Below the pieces are notes generated by a model. That model was not told the DNA's origin and did not search any database. It worked only from the letters and a program-made list of their open reading frames with translations. From NCBI RefSeq assembly GCF_019649055.1, contig NW_026570340.1, positions 124,001 to 188,000 of the forward strand: DNA of 64,000 nucleotides, given 5' to 3'. The first letter of the stretch is position 1. Every line of letters starts with the position of its first letter. The translations under genes were made by a program, and so were the position numbers. Origin of the DNA: Paramacrobiotus metropolitanus (taxonomy: Eukaryota; Tardigrada; Eutardigrada; Parachela; Macrobiotidae). This document shows, one piece after another, positions 1-14,153 of this stretch.

Positions 1-2794
1 AAGTGCATCTGTACATATGTCTCACGATCGGTAATAATTTTCTGTTCATGTCGAGTCTGCCTGTCTACGTACATTTACATACGTAAGCGTTCGTGGCAGG
101 AAGTCTGGCAGCGCTGGACGCAAAAGTGCTCACGCGGCTCCACGTGCATGTCGGTGTGGCGGCGGTTGGTGGCTGTAAACGGAAAGGTCATGATCGTGTG
201 CGTGCTAATCAACGTAACATGACGTACAGATACAGTTACGCCATGCACACATGTACAGCGGTCAGTCTGTGCATGGGCATGCGATTTTGCAGTGCTTATG
301 ATTATGCAACTGACACGTCTGTAAATTCCGTACAGCTGTACCTTCATCCGTAGCGATCCAGACGGAAGCGCGGCACGCCGACACCATCCAGAGCAGAAGG
401 AGCAGGCGTCCGAGGGGCAGCTGCAGGGCAGGGCGGCGACGCTGCAGCTGTTGCCGCGAGACGGTTAGCGGCCGCTCGGGACGTGCGCCGGCCGTGCACC
501 GTGTGGAGGTGTCGCGTCGGTCGGATCGGAAGGGGCCGTTGGGTAATAAGACGGGAGCAGCGCAGCGGCCATGGCCGGGGCCGGGGGACAGCCAGCGGCC
601 GGTGCGCCGGGACGCTAACGGCCGCCGGGGGGACTTGCATAAGGGAACGGCCGCCGGGTCGGTGCATGTGCCGACGCGCTGTCCCGGTGCGGAGGATTCC
701 CTGGCGATTATAACCGGGCTGCATATAACGCTCGGCATCATGCTCGGGACTCTGGAGCGCCCTCGGGCTGCAGCGCATTCGGATGCCGGTATACTCGCGT
801 TATGATGCAGCGCCATCTAAGCGTGCCAAGAGGAGGGCCTTGCAGCAGCATAGCAATAATTACTGACCACCGTGTTAATATTAATTCCGATTTCCTATGA
901 CGTTTTCTTGATCCGATTCCTGGCCGTCATATAACTTTGTCAGTCGGTGATCATTATAAACCCGGTTCACACGAACACATGCAATACTGCAGCACGTACA
1001 GGGCGATATGCGGAATTAAGTAGAATAATTACATCGATCGATCTATGGCTAATTAACGCCGGAGAATTCTAGCGCTGGACGTCGTCATTTCGTTGTGGTA
1101 ACCACCAGTCATCCGCACTCGCTCAAATGGTTGTAATGCTGCACAGTCAGCACGGCTCACCAGTGACCACGCAGCGGCGTCGTCCCTTGTGAGTTATTCG
1201 GTGCAGGTTAATGCGGGCGTAACGTTAACCGTCGGTTCAGCTGGCGTTGTGGTGCAGCTCGGACAACGCTGGCAACGGGCAAACCGTTCACTGCCGATCA
1301 ATTCCACTTCTTCACTGCGTATTAAACGACGCAGTCCGCAGATAGCTATACGCACACAGATGTACACTACAGCTGCGGCTGCGTATTGGGCTGTCGCACA
1401 TGCAGTCCGTCAGCCGACCACTACCGAACCGAGACTGCCGCGGCCCCGGACGGACAGGCCGGTCGGTACGCTGGCCGTTGGCTAATCCCTGGCCTGGGTA
1501 CGTACTGTGTGCGGTGTATATAATAATAGATAGCGACTGAGTAACTGCAGGCCTTGGCCAGCAGGAGCGGCCGTTGGGAAACCGGCCATACCGCATCACT
1601 GCGGCATAGTTGCAAGTTTGCAACGCGTCAGCCGGCCAAACCACATTAAATCACCGTGCCGCTGCATTCCTGGCATATATGCAAAGGTCACCTGCCTCTT
1701 GACACCGTGATCTGCGCTGCATTGCGCTGATGGCGGCTGGCCTGGTCCGGCGGCTTTGCTGTTGAATGCTGTGAGCGGACGGTGGAGCTAGTGAGATAAC
1801 CGATGTATGCAAGTAATGCTACAGTACAGTGTATTGTACATGTACATTGTACAGCTCTGTCGTACGCCGTAAAATTATGAGTATGTATGCGGCAATTTTA
1901 TTAACGGACAACCATCCCGGCCGACAGCATTCTTCAACGCATTGCAATTCGCAAGGCTTGATCAAATCCATACCAGATTCTGTTTAGTACTAACTAATAC
2001 ACTAATAATGACTACTACTACCGTAATTAGCAATAATACGAAGAATGAGCGGTTCTAAGTTCTAACAAAATAATAACTACATACGGTACCGTAATAATTT
2101 AAATATTCGTTTAGAAATTTATTTTAAAAAATACTGTAATTAAGACTACATACATAAATGTAGTGTTAGTTAATACTGAGGTAATACTGTAGTACTGTAC
2201 TAATTACAAACGAAAGCATTAAGAAGAAGCCTCATGTACAGTACTTCGAGTTAGTTCAAATAAGTACAGAATGTTAAGAATAAGAAATATCAATGGGTAC
2301 TGCTAATTAGCAATAAGAGACGATTAAGAAAAGTGCGGGATATGAATCACGTTCGTCTGTTCGTTCCGCACTGCATCTTTATTCTTTAGGCTGGAAAATT
2401 GATTACATTTCTTTTGAAAAACACACATTTATCTCGCAGTCCAGGTTACACATGGGCATTCATTCATCCAGGAACTTTGAGAACGAAAGAAACGACCACA
2501 ACACAAAAATGCTAGGGTTAGGGTAGTACAACCAAAATTAATACGTAATAATACAATTGATTATGCCTTATGCGGAACCATTCTTTCAAAGACAATTTTA
2601 CCGAATAATTCCGCTTTTTCTCAGGTTGTCCAGCAGCTGCCACAACTGCACTGGTTAAACGCCAACAAAAAAGAATTTAACAGAAACACACACCAACCTG
2701 GTTGGTAAAAACAGAAGAGCTGCACGCAAAAAAAACAGGAAACGAACCACGTCAGCGGCTGCTTAATGTAAGCAAGATAACTGGCCAAACCTCG
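1..2794. other. intergenic, no gene supported
   Basis: No exon with a recognisable protein is visible. Positions about 340-820 are GC-rich and give overlapping open frames on both strands, but these are low-complexity Arg/Pro/Ala translations with no family signature. From about 1800 to 2640 the DNA is AT-rich. The last part is probably the 3' flank of the minus-strand lipid transfer gene ending at 2795. Confidence 0.5.
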
Positions 2795-5700
2795 CTACTG
2801 ACGTTCATGTTCGCCGGCATCCTTCGCGGCCGGCAGGCGGGCGTGCAGGTCGCGGATGCGCTGCTCCAGCCGCGCCTGCCGCTCCTTCAGCGCCGTCAGC
2901 TGCCGCTTGATCAGCCCCGGCGACAGGCCCAACATCTCCTCGTCCTCGGCCGCTTCTGCAATTAATTAACCACATTTTTTCACAATTATTCAGTGAAAAA
3001 TTAAATACAAAGATACGCCGTTTCATCCGTTTATTTTTCCCATTTTCTTAACATTTTCTTATGGTAACTTTCTTTGAAAAAATTAATTCCTTTATTATTA
3101 TTAATATTACAAATGTTTTTAATTAAAATTCGCCCATTTTTATTTATATTCCCTAACATTATTACATTGTGCTGCATTTTCTTATCATTCCAATTCACAC
3201 GTTATCAAAACAGACAATAAAAAAAAACAGCAAATCATATCATCGTGATTTCTATTTTTACTTTCTGTTTCCTTATTATTTTAGTTTGTTAACATTCCTG
3301 TTTTATTTTAGAATTTTTGTTATTTTTAAAAAATTAAGCAACTAAAAAAATTGGAAAATTTTCTGTTAGTGCTCGTATATCAAACTGATTATTAATAGTA
3401 TAGTACTGTTCCTGTTATTACAAAAACAATTCACAAAATTTAAAACTAGCTGTATGTATTTATATTTTTCTTGTTCATAAAATTAGAAAAACCAGTTTCT
3501 CAGCTGACCTTCATCGTGCGCGGCGCTGACGCAAATCTGTCCATCGGCGTTGGACTGCACACTGATCCCGGTCAACTTCAGCGACAGATCCTTGACGGCG
3601 TCCCCGCCCGTCGCCGTGCCGTCGCCCGCCACGGGCGCCAGCTGCTGGATGACGTCCTTCAGCCGGCAGTGGATGTTCATCAGGCGGATGTTGATCATGG
3701 GCACGCCCTTCAGGATGTACTGCTCCTCGCTGCACACCGCGCCCTCCGCGTCGGCGGCGGCCAGGGGGCGCGGCCGGGGCCGACGGCTGGGCGGCGGCGG
3801 CCTTCTGCACCTCGTCCAGCAGCGCCATCAGCCGGCGGAAGGTCTTCCCTTGGACGGGGACGTCCAGGCCGCGGCACACCGCCGTGATGCCCGGCGCGTC
3901 GCCGTGCAGCGCGTACTTGCCGCGCTCGAAGCGCAGCAGCAGGCTGTCCAGGTACTCTGGCCGACTCACGTCCAGATCCGCTTCTGTTAACGCAGTGAAA
4001 TATGTTTCAGAATATTTTATTCATCTCATTAGATTATCCTCTTTTTTTTCAATTTTACATCACATTACATTTTCATTTTGTTTACAAACGGCAAAGCAAT
4101 TAACAAATATTATTTTCTTCCATTTTATTGCATTTCACATTTTTAACAGGTTTTTTCTCTGGTATTCTTTATTTATTTCGATTTATTTTTATTTAGCCAA
4201 ATAACAGCATTTTATTTTGTTGAAAAGCTTTTTGATAATTTTGTTTTCGTCAGTTTTTTCTTTTAATCCGAAGGATCATTTATTTTCAAGGAACTGGAAA
4301 TTTCTTTTTCGATTTTCTAAATTCAGCTTTTTTTCCATTAATTTTATCTTTCAAATAGTTTTTCGACTGTATTCTCGATGTGTAAATTATGATGTTAATT
4401 TATTTCGAACACATTAATTTTTATTCCTAGAATCTGTTTCCTTTTGACTAATAAAATAAATTTCAGTGGTTGATAGCATGGGTTGTTGCCTGTTGGCTTA
4501 CCGGGCAGCGGGACACTGGGCACTTCCCGCAGCGCCACATCGCGACTTTCCGCCGTAACGATCTGTTTTCAGAAACAACTCAGTTCGCATCGTACTTTCC
4601 AGCAGTTAAACGCCCATTGTACTGACCTGTCCCAGTCGCAGTTTGGCCAGCACGTGCCCGTGCGAAATCATCAAGTAGGTCTGCAGCGACTTCAGCGTGG
4701 CCACGAACAAGGACGTCTACAATAATATCGTTTTTTTGTTCAGTTAATCCACTAAACAAATCGAAAGCAAGGCCTATAAAAGCTGCACATAATTATTACG
4801 TCTAGAGTAGAAAATGTAGTATGTACATAAGTTGTACATACCTAGTTGTACGTCTAGAAAAAGTTGTATGTATATAAAAAAATTGTACATATTATTATTT
4901 TTTAATTGTTGTATTGTTGTTTACTGGGACGTCGGGCAGCGGGAGGGTCTTGCGGGCGTTGGCGAGGGCCTTCCAGTTGAAGCGCTCGGCCTCGGTCAAA
5001 TCCAGCTCGCTCTCCCAGGCGGAATCATCCGTAACGACGCTGCCGCCCGTGATGGAGCCGGCCGCGCTCTCCTCGTCCGAATCATAAGCCGAGCCCGTCT
5101 CGCTGGCGCTCTCCAGGTTGCTCACCTCGCTGAACACGTCCTCCGACTCGTTGTCCGACTCCCGGAAGTACTTGGCTGCACACACACAACAGCCAACATT
5201 CTTATTCAGCTGCTTCTTAGCTGTTGTGCATTGATGGCTTTCTCTTAGATTAAATGAATATTTTCCTGCTTTTCTTAGCTGACCTTGCTTCCACCAGGGC
5301 GCGTTGTTATCGAGGGAGGCGGGTTGGGTGTTGTTGGTGCGGTTGGTGGCGGCGCTGTCGATAGAGGCGCTGCTGGTGATCGTTGTCAGGGGACTGACCC
5401 CGACGGGGTTGTCGCGCGCCATCTGCACCGCCGACTGCTGCGCGCTCAGCGCCGCCGCCGACGCCGGGATGTTGACATCGCTGGCCGAAGTGGTCGAGTC
5501 GATGCTGTCGCGGTGCTGCGACAGCGACAGCGAGCGCAACGACCCGCTCTCCGCCATCGTCGCCGCCGTCTCCTTGGCGATGCTCAAGTTGGAGATGTTC
5601 AGCGCTTCCCCTGCACAACATCAAGAGGAATTTGTAATGCATTAAGAAATTCAAATCTATTTGAATGTATTTTAATTATAAATTAATTCTGCTAATTAAG

Positions 5701-8700
5701 ATACAATTTGGTTAAATTTACCGGCGCTGATGGCCTGTCCGTACTGCGACTGCAGGACGACGGAGACCTCGACGTTCTCCTGCTGCATCAGCAGACACAG
5801 GCCCAGATCCGGGCAGCCCAGCTGCGGCAGCATCGCCTGCAATCCAGCAGATTTATTAGCAATTATTCACTCAAATACTAGTTGCAACGGGGCTGACCAT
5901 GTGCTCGGCGCCGACGTCGCCCAGCCGCACCAGGCCCTCGGAGACCTGCTTGAGCAGCTTGAGGATGTAGTCGTTGAGTTGGACGCGGAGGGTGGGCGCG
6001 TCCACGCAGACGACGGCGGCGCCCCACACCAGTTTGCGCTGCTGCGACACGTTGAAGTTGCCCGGCACCAGCCACATCTGCACCGGCACGGCGTCCACGA
6101 AGGGGATCGGCACGCTGCTGCCCAGCTCCTCCGTCACCGCCCCCGCCCACAAATCCTGCCGGAAAAAGGACACGGATATTAATGACAATTTAATCTTGTT
6201 TTTGATTAAAGAAAATAATTTAACAGTTAGGAAAGGAATTCTGTTTGTGAAAATAATTGCGAGTAAATGCTGAGTATGCTAGTGCATGCTTGTGTGGCTA
6301 ACCGTGGCCTGGATGAACATCATGGAGGGACGGCGCGCGGGGTCCTGGTAGAAGGAGCGGATGTGCTGCACCAGGTCGGGCAGCGACCAGTCGGCCGGCA
6401 TGTTGGGCGGGAAGGAGGGGTGCGCGTAGAGATTGGTCTGCAGAATGGCCGGCAGCGCCTCCTCCACCGTCTTGCTCTGGCCCACCGAGGTGTTGGACAC
6501 CACCAGCGAGGCGATCTGCAGCTGGATCCCCGAGCGACGGCCCTCCTCGCTCTCGAAGGACTTCGGGAAGAAAATCTACATAACCAAATAGGGAAAACAT
6601 AAAACAGTGAAATACAAATCAAATTGGAAACCAAATGAACGGGACGCACCCGGGGGAAGTAGGCTTCGACGCGCAGCAGCGTCTTCACCGTCGACGGCTC
6701 GGGACTGCCCACCATCTGCAACAACCCAACGGAATGAGGATCAATTGGGATTCAATTGCACAGAGCTTACAAAGAGCTCGAGACTGCGCAGTTTCTTGAT
6801 CAAGTCGAAGGCGACGTGCAGCGACATGAGCGTCATCCAGTCGACGGTCTTGGCGTCCAAGGCGATGCGCATCGGCGACACCGACACGAACAAGCTGGCT
6901 TTGGGCACTGCGCACAATAACGGAATAAAATCAGCACAAATATACGTATATTCAATGACGACAAAATAAAAGCTATTTTCATTATGGCAACGCTAACGGC
7001 TTACCGGGCCACTGGACCTGCTTGGCGTAGTAGTACTGCGTGCGGCACAGCTCGATGGCGGGGATGCTGCTGGGGAGGCCGAACTCGGTCTTCTGGAAGC
7101 TGAGGAAGGGCAGCTCCTGCGGGCGGTTGCCGCACTGCACGTCCTTGGCCGTGATCAGCGGGTAGATGGTCATGTCGCCGATGCCCACCACAATCTGCAT
7201 ATCGCAACCGGTCACAATCATGTTCGAGGCAAACTATGAAACGCCAGTACCGCTCTTTTACCGTCGACGACATCAGGTGCTTGACGTCCTCCTCGAACAG
7301 ACTGCTGTTGACGCTGGCTGCCCATGGATAAAAACATACGTAAAATACCAAGGATATTACAGTATATATAAAATCCCCAAAAAAACTATAAATTGCAGTC
7401 AAAGCAAAATTTGTTCTTCTGACGGGAAGACAAAGACTGACCGAGCTCGCGGCGGTATCCGCTGAGCAGCGCCGAGCGCCACACCTCGCTGCCCGGCACC
7501 ATGTGCTGGCGCGCCATCCAGCTGTTGGCGCTCTCCGACACCAAGTGGAATGGATACACATCTACAAGACAATACATGTGTTTCTCTCATGAAATATTCG
7601 TATGATCAGAATAAATTAATAATAATAAAATTACAAATATGGATCAATAAATTCTAAACAATTTTTCAATTTGTTCATCAATACAGATACAGGCAACTAA
7701 AGTAAACGATACGCAGATACTAATAAGAATTTTCTCCAGCGGATTAGCGCTGGCGTACCGGCCCGGAGGTTCTCGATGTGGAACGTCATGGAGGCGCCGG
7801 CGTAGCGCTTGTACTGCCTGTACTCGGGGAAGGACTCGGGCATGGCGTTGTCGTGGATGATGAGCAGGTCGATGGTCTTGAAGAGCAGGTGCTGCGAGCT
7901 CTCCCAGATGGTGTTGCGCATGAAGTAGCGCGCCTTGGCGTCCTTGAAGTGCGGCCGCTTCTCCGTCTGCGCGTTGTACTCCTCCCCCACGTGCTTCTTC
8001 ATGAACTCGTCCATCTACACGTCACAAGCATATCTCTCACATTCTATTACTAAATGAAACATTAATCACAATTCAATGGAAATTACAGTTGAAATTAATT
8101 GGAAATTAAACTGTAGGCTACAATTAATTGGCAGTTACACTGCAGTTAGCTTGCAATTAAAACAGAGCAAAACGGGAGTTAAACAGAAATTAAATGGAGA
8201 TCAAATACAAATTGCATGGAATTTACTGTAAATGGCATTCAGCGCAATACATATCGTACCGTTTTGGAGGATTTCTGCTTGGCGACGTATTTGTTCTGCG
8301 CTTTGAGGATGCGCGTCTGCGCCGTGGACGCCTCGATCAGCGCCATGATGTCGCGCACGAATTCCACCGCGGATTTCATCTCCGTCTCGCTGAGTTTCAG
8401 CTGGATTTTCTCCAGAATATTATCTACAATTCGCACTCAATTAAGTACCGGCTCCGTCAACGGCTGCCAGAAAAACACCCACCGATTTTCACAGCCAGAA
8501 CAGCGGCATCTGTAAAGCCACAAGAAAAGGTCAAACCAGCAACAAATTACATCTAAACATTTCAAACAAATTTAGACAAAAAAGGTCAATCCAACGACGA
8601 ATTAAATTTACTGCAAATAAAACTGAGAAAAATGTATCAAAATTTAGACTAAAATTGAAGAATACTTTTAAAAAACTGAAACTAAGTTTGAAAAATATGA

Positions 8701-10452
8701 AAGAAAACGTACAGTAAGTTGGAAAAAGTTGTGTTTGTTGGAAAAACTTATTTTCCAACCCCACTTATGTAGCTAGAAAAAAATTGTTTTTCGATCTGAA
8801 TTATTTAAAACGTTTTTTATGTGTTATTTTGGAATAAACCTACCGGAGAGGCGGCGTTTCATGATGATGCGGACATTGTCATCGCTGGTGATGAGCGCGA
8901 TGGGCTGCGACTGGTTCTCGTTGTCGCCGGTGCTGGCCAGCTCGCACTTCATGGAGTCAAAGTCCAGCTGGCGGAAGATGAGCGTCTCGTCCAGGTCCTG
9001 GTTCTTGACGCGGCTCTTGGCGATGTTGTCGGTCTGCTGCCACTCGGGCGTCGACGGGTAGGTGCGCAGCTGCAGCAACTGCACAGCAAACATACCGAAA
9101 TGAAATAAAATAACCAAAAAGAAATCAGAACAGTCCAGGGACCTCGATTTCCGCCTTCATCAGCTGCGTGACGAAGGAGATGCGCAGTTTGTTCATCGTG
9201 ATGATGGCGCCGTCCAGGATCTTGTGCGGCAGCCGGTACTTCATCCTGCAACACGCCAATCAACAAATCACCATTAAAAATAAATTAACAACAGCTATCA
9301 GGTGAAAAAATTGAAAAGAAAATCTGAAAAAAATACATCTTCAGCAGAATACCTAAATCGGAAAGTACAGATGGTTGGACATATTGGAAATAAAATCAAA
9401 GAAAAATTTAAAATGTATTCTGTGATAAATTTAAAGTAATTTGGAAAAATATTAAAACAATTGTAAGTAAGTTGTACGTTGAATAAATTGTGAAGACAAT
9501 TAAGAAAAAAATATGTTTTTTTAGTAAATTGTAAGTGGAAATAAATTGGATAACGTACTCGGGCATGTCGGGCATGCTGAAGACGGAGACGGGCGGCGTG
9601 GGGGTGCGCAGCTCCGGACAGGTGGCCATTTGCACCGTCACTTCGTCCAGGTGCTGTCCAGCACAACACATTGTAACACCCACATTTCTACAAATTAACG
9701 CAGTCATGCGCCGGACGTACGATGTGCAAGGGAAGCGACTGGATCTTCCGCCAACCAATCTACACCCAAACAAACGCCAACACACCGTCAACAAACCATC
9801 ACAAAATAATAGCATTTATTGATCATAAAACAAACAATATTCAACGGCAAAAAACACTTTAATCAATATATTATTTCTATTTTTGGATATTGTTGGTTAT
9901 TATTTCTTCAACAATATCTCCGCGGTGCGTAGCTTCTTATCGACGAAGAAAACAGTTACGTTACTTTACTTGCATTTTCATTACTCTTAATAAGTGCTAT
10001 AAACCACTTACAAACTAAGCCTGTTAATTTCTAAAAAACTGGAAAAAATACATCAAAATTTCTTTATTGGTTTTCTTTAATTAAGCATGTTTGGTATCGA
10101 TTTGGTTTGTACCTTGACGTAGAGGCGATTGCAGGAGATGCGGTCCACCTTGAGCCAGGTGGGCAGCTCCATCAGGTTGGTCAGCAGGTCCTCGTCAAAG
10201 TCCAGATCCGTCAGCTCGAAACTGCAGTTAAAACAGCGCGTTGCAACACACACCGTCAAATCAATAATCACCGTATACATGTCCCATACGCACCGTCCTT
10301 TCGTCACGCTCAATTTGAGCTGGTCCCGCTCGAAGTTCTTGATGAACCTGCACACAACATTTCGTCAGCGTTACGCCACTGAACGGAACGACGCTGGACG
10401 GTACGTACTTGGCGAGGTAGTTGGTCAGCTGTGTTTTCACGAACGACGTCAT
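2795..10452 (-). CDS. BLTP3: bridge-like lipid transfer protein family member 3 (UHRF1BP1-type, chorein-N protein)
   Basis: Minus-strand gene of about 25 exons, roughly 1216 aa when joined (vertebrate BLTP3 proteins are about 1450 aa). Exons read 5' to 3': 10452-10409, 10347-10294, 10221-10113, 9759-9721, 9653-9559, 9245-9143, 9078-8844, 8509-8483 (27-nt microexon), 8423-8260, 8014-7759, 7561-7442, 7317-7262, 7194-7005, 6907-6771, 6715-6650, 6575-6303, 6155-5898, 5836-5722, 5610-5284, 5175-4925, 4716-4627, 4562-4502, 3983-3785, 3729-3509, 2955-2795. All junctions are GT-AG and phases agree. The N-terminus has the chorein-N pattern of the family, including FIKNFERDQLKLSVTKG and ELPTWLKVDRISCNRLYVK, then LDEV and MKRRLS blocks aligned to UHRF1BP1. 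The C-terminus is a charged coiled coil (GLIKRQLTALKERQARLEQR). By family knowledge these rod-shaped proteins move bulk lipid at organelle contacts on endosomal vesicles; that role here is inferred. One junction (3730-3784) is either a 55-nt GC-rich intron or a frame break. Confidence 0.9.
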
Positions 10453-11695
10453 TTTCGATCGATCAGCACAAGTTTGATCAGCGCTCGCAATGCGCGCCGC
10501 AACTCAATATCCAGTAATTCTCCGCCGATTAACGCAGATCCGCTCAATTTTATAAAACGGAATGAAGGCTACAACAACGGTAAGCTCAGTGGAAATCATC
10601 CACAAAGTAGTGTTGTCAATCGTATACAAGCCCACAGGGCACAGGCTATCAGTTTATCCGCGGCGAAACTCAGCGCACAACTGCTGCTTCCATCTACTTA
10701 CTGTACTATGCAGAATACTTGTTAAAAATCTCAGATCCACAACTGACAACTCAATTCGAAAGGAATTTTAGATGGGGATAAAACTGGAAATGATTAATAA
10801 CTGTGAGCAATCAAGCAGGTGTGAAGCGCGATATAAAGAAACTGCGAAACACATGCGAATGTTTGGCAATTCCCCACGGTGCAGCGCGATATGTAAAGCA
10901 GTGGTGATTTTCCAGTGCTGATGCGCTCTACGCCGTACGTTCAGTCTGCGTATGGTTTACGCTGCGTATGCGTGGCACGTACTGCGTAGCAATTAGTCCA
11001 TCATTTGCATTATGATTCATTTGTTTTTAAGATTTCTTATTTGTCATGGGAAAAAAAATTATGAAAGATTGTGTGATAAGGAAGATTAAAGTTATTGAAA
11101 AAAAACTGGAATCGCCTGTTCGGCCCGCAGTCATCCTGCACAGGCTGTCGCAAAACTGCCGCATTCCCCCGAGCGGAACGTGCAGCCGCCCCAGGTCGCA
11201 CGTATGGCGGAAATGAATTGCCTGGCTATCGCTCGATGCGTGCACGCAGATCATTTCAATTGCGTACTCGTATCGACGGTATCGGTACAAATTTTTTGAA
11301 AACATATTCGAGGTAATCATTGAGAAATCTGAAATCTGCTTGTGATTTTCAATTGTGCATTTGAGTATTTTGGATGGACTGTGCGGTGGGATTGTGAATA
11401 TTGCCTACTCCTAAGTCAGGTAGCTACTGCATAATCACTGCGATAATCATTCATGATTAGACGTGATTGAGCGATAAGAGCACGCAGTCAAGTCGTGGAT
11501 GCTGTGTGGCTGTTTAGCTTTCTACGCAGTGTCTTCGAGTTTCAGCTGTCAATCACATCGCTGGATTTTGAAACGGTGTTGTGTCGAGTAGTGCGCCTGC
11601 GGCTGGTGTTGATTGCGTTGGGATTGTTGCAGGCCCGTTGGAGTGCAGCATCGTGAATTGATCTTGAATTGCTTGCAATTGCTGTTGTCGGTGTG
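10453..11695. other. intergenic between two divergent genes
   Basis: Divergent spacer between BLTP3 (minus) and the aspartate aminotransferase gene (plus). It presumably holds both promoters and 5' UTRs. Apart from the TATA-like element on the minus strand I see no gene, RNA or strong repeat. Short copies of a TGCGTATG-like word recur around 10930-10975. Confidence 0.4.
10548..10554 (-). promoter_or_regulatory. TATA-like element upstream of the BLTP3 start
   Basis: On the minus strand the sequence TATAAAA lies about 95 nt upstream of the BLTP3 ATG at 10452. Position and match fit a TATA box, but no initiator was verified. Confidence 0.3.
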
Positions 11696-14153
11696 ATGGC
11701 CGTTTCGTGGGGCGCCGTGCATTTGCCGCGCCTGGGGCTGGGGTGCCTGGAGATGCAGGCGGCGGGCTGCAGGCTGGTGGCCGCGCGCAGTCTGGCCAGC
11801 GCCGCCCGCGCCGCGTCCTCCGCCGAGGTGAGTCGACAGTTGGGCACAACCAAAATTAGCGAAAATGTTCCGATGAGCAAGGATGAAAGTGTGTCCTGAC
11901 TAGCAGTGTCAGATGTGGTTGTGTTTCGGACAGGCCTCCGCTAACACGAAGGAAACCAATCAGAATCCCTCGACGTCCGCCAGTGCCAGCGCCCACCCGG
12001 GCCGCTGGTGGGCGCACGTGGAGCTGGGCCCGCCCGACCCCATCCTGGGCGTCACCGAGGCCTTCAAGCGCGACAGCAACCCCAAGAAGATGAATCTCGG
12101 CGTGGGCGCCTACCGCGACGACAACAACAAGCCCTTCATCCTGCCCTCCGTCAAGAAGGTACAGACGCTGAGTTAGCGGTCGGTGCGTGTTGCCTGAGTG
12201 TGGGTGTGTGTTTTGTGCGTTGGCAGGCGGAGGAGACGCTGCACAAGCAGGGACTGGACAAGGAGTACGCGCCCATCGCGGGTTTGGCGGAATTTAACGC
12301 TGCCGCGGCCAAACTGGCCTTCGGACCCGACAGCCACGTTATCAAGGACAAACTGGTACGCTACTCGTTGCCAGTATTTGCAGTGGATATAAGTCCGTTT
12401 TGCTTGTAGAATGTCACGGTGCAGGCCATCTCGGGGACCGGGGCGCTGCGGGTGGGCGCCGCGTTTCTGGTAAAGGGAATTTTTTTGATTAATTTTGACA
12501 ATTTTTTTTCTAAGATAACCGGTGGCGTTGCTTGACTACGGCGTTATTAACGGTGTTGTTGATGCGCGGTTTAGGAGAAGCACTTTAAAGGCAACAAGGA
12601 GGTGTACCTGCCGACGCCCTCTTGGGGCAACCACACGCCCATATTTCGGTACGATGCATCGCCGTTAAATGTTGTCAGCGATGGTGTTGGTTAATCAGCG
12701 CTTGTCAATTGGATGTTTATTCTTGACTGTTTGCGTTGTTAGGCACGCCGGACTGCAAGTGAAGCAGTACCGCTACTACGATCCCAAGACCTGCGGATTC
12801 GACCATGTCGGCGCTCTGCAAGACTTAGCGGTGAGCGCGCTTACGAAAAATCCCTGCAGTTTTTTGTCAGACGGTGGTAAAATGTTTGTAATTGATTTTT
12901 CCAGAAAATCCCGCAGCAGTCCATCGTTCTTCTGCACGCCTGTGCGCACAATCCGGTAAGATGCACTGAACCGGAAGTCGTGTGAAAACACTGGACGAGA
13001 CGTTCGTTTTTTCTGTAACAGACCGGTGTCGATCCCAAACCGGAGCAGTGGGCCGAGATGTCCAAGATTATCAAGGTAAATAATATTTCTTGTTTGTAAA
13101 TACTTAAAAATACTGCTTGATGTGTTGGTGAATATTAATAAAAATAAATAAAAATACCAGTAAAATATTCAGTAATATTTCTTTTTTGTTATTGAATATT
13201 GCTTGAAGCTTGATGTATGGGTAGGAAAAATAAAAACTAATTAAATGGTGTTGTAGGCGCGCAATTTGTTCGTGTACTTCGACATGGCTTACCAGGGCTT
13301 CGCCAGCGGCGACACGGATCGCGGTGAGAGCGAAAGTGGTCAAACACGGTACAAATAAATGCAGTTTGGAGTGTTACAGACGCGCAGGCCGTCCGGCAGT
13401 TCGTGTCGGACGGGCACCAGGTGGTGCTGGCGCAGTCCTTCGCCAAGAACATGGGCCTGTACGGGGAGCGCGTGGGCGCCTTCACGGTGCTGTGCAGCAG
13501 TGCGGAGGAGGCCAGGGCCGTGGAGAGCCAGCTGAAGATCCTCATCCGGCCCATGTACTCCAACCCGCCGGTGCACGGCGCGCGCATCGCCTCCACCATC
13601 CTCAACACGCCGGACCTGGCGTCGCAGTGGTGAGAGTGCCGAATTTGTTCTTGTGGTGACGGTTGGCGTTGAGCGGGAAGGTGCTTGTAGGCTGAAGGAC
13701 GTCAAGGGGATGGCCGAGCGCATCATCCAGATGCGCGAGCTGCTGGCCGCGAATCTGAAGAAGGAGGGCTCCACGCGTGACTGGCGCCACATCACCGACC
13801 AGATTGGCATGTTCTGCTTCACCGGCCTCACGCCGCCCCAGGTAACTACAATCAGCAGTGACCTTTTGGTTGGGTTACTTACTGTTGAATTTATAAATAA
13901 ATGCATTCGTTAATTTATATAATTTTCATCAGTTTATTTCACGGTCAGGAACTTATTAAAATAAATTAAATAAAATTGAAGTCGTTACATTGGTTGATAT
14001 TTTAATTGATCATTATTTGATTTACAGGTTGAGCGCCTGACGAAGGAGTTCTCCATCTACCTGACGAAGGACGGCCGGATATCGATGGCCGGCGTGACGT
14101 CCAAGAACGTGGCCTACCTGGCGCACGCCATCCACGAAGTCACCAAAGGATAA
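11696..14153 (+). CDS. GOT2: aspartate aminotransferase, mitochondrial
   Basis: Twelve exons: 11696-11827, 11934-12158, 12227-12355, 12410-12469, 12575-12648, 12743-12830, 12905-12955, 13022-13075, 13257-13323, 13380-13629, 13691-13841, 14028-14153. They join to 468 codons with consistent phases. The enzyme is PLP-dependent and interconverts aspartate/2-oxoglutarate and oxaloacetate/glutamate in the malate-aspartate shuttle. Signature segments are visible: [19 protein letters not shown] near the start, the [15 protein letters not shown] glycine segment, [38 protein letters not shown], and [14 protein letters not shown], which contains the Schiff-base lysine. The first about 60 residues are Arg/Ala-rich with few acids, as expected for a mitochondrial presequence, and extend the protein slightly beyond the usual about 430 aa. 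A second in-frame ATG at 11753 would give a shorter presequence. Confidence 0.95.

Noticed and set aside
340..820. Overlapping long open frames on both strands in GC-rich DNA
   Set aside because: Translations are Arg/Pro/Ala low-complexity, no family match, no splice context; high GC alone lengthens open frames.
2514..2526. GGGTTAGGG, a telomere-like word
   Set aside because: Only about two units, no array; chance occurrence.
4483..4725. Plus-strand open frames opposite BLTP3 exons (also 5.3-6.6 kb)
   Set aside because: Explained as antisense shadows of minus-strand exons whose splice phases and homology fit BLTP3.
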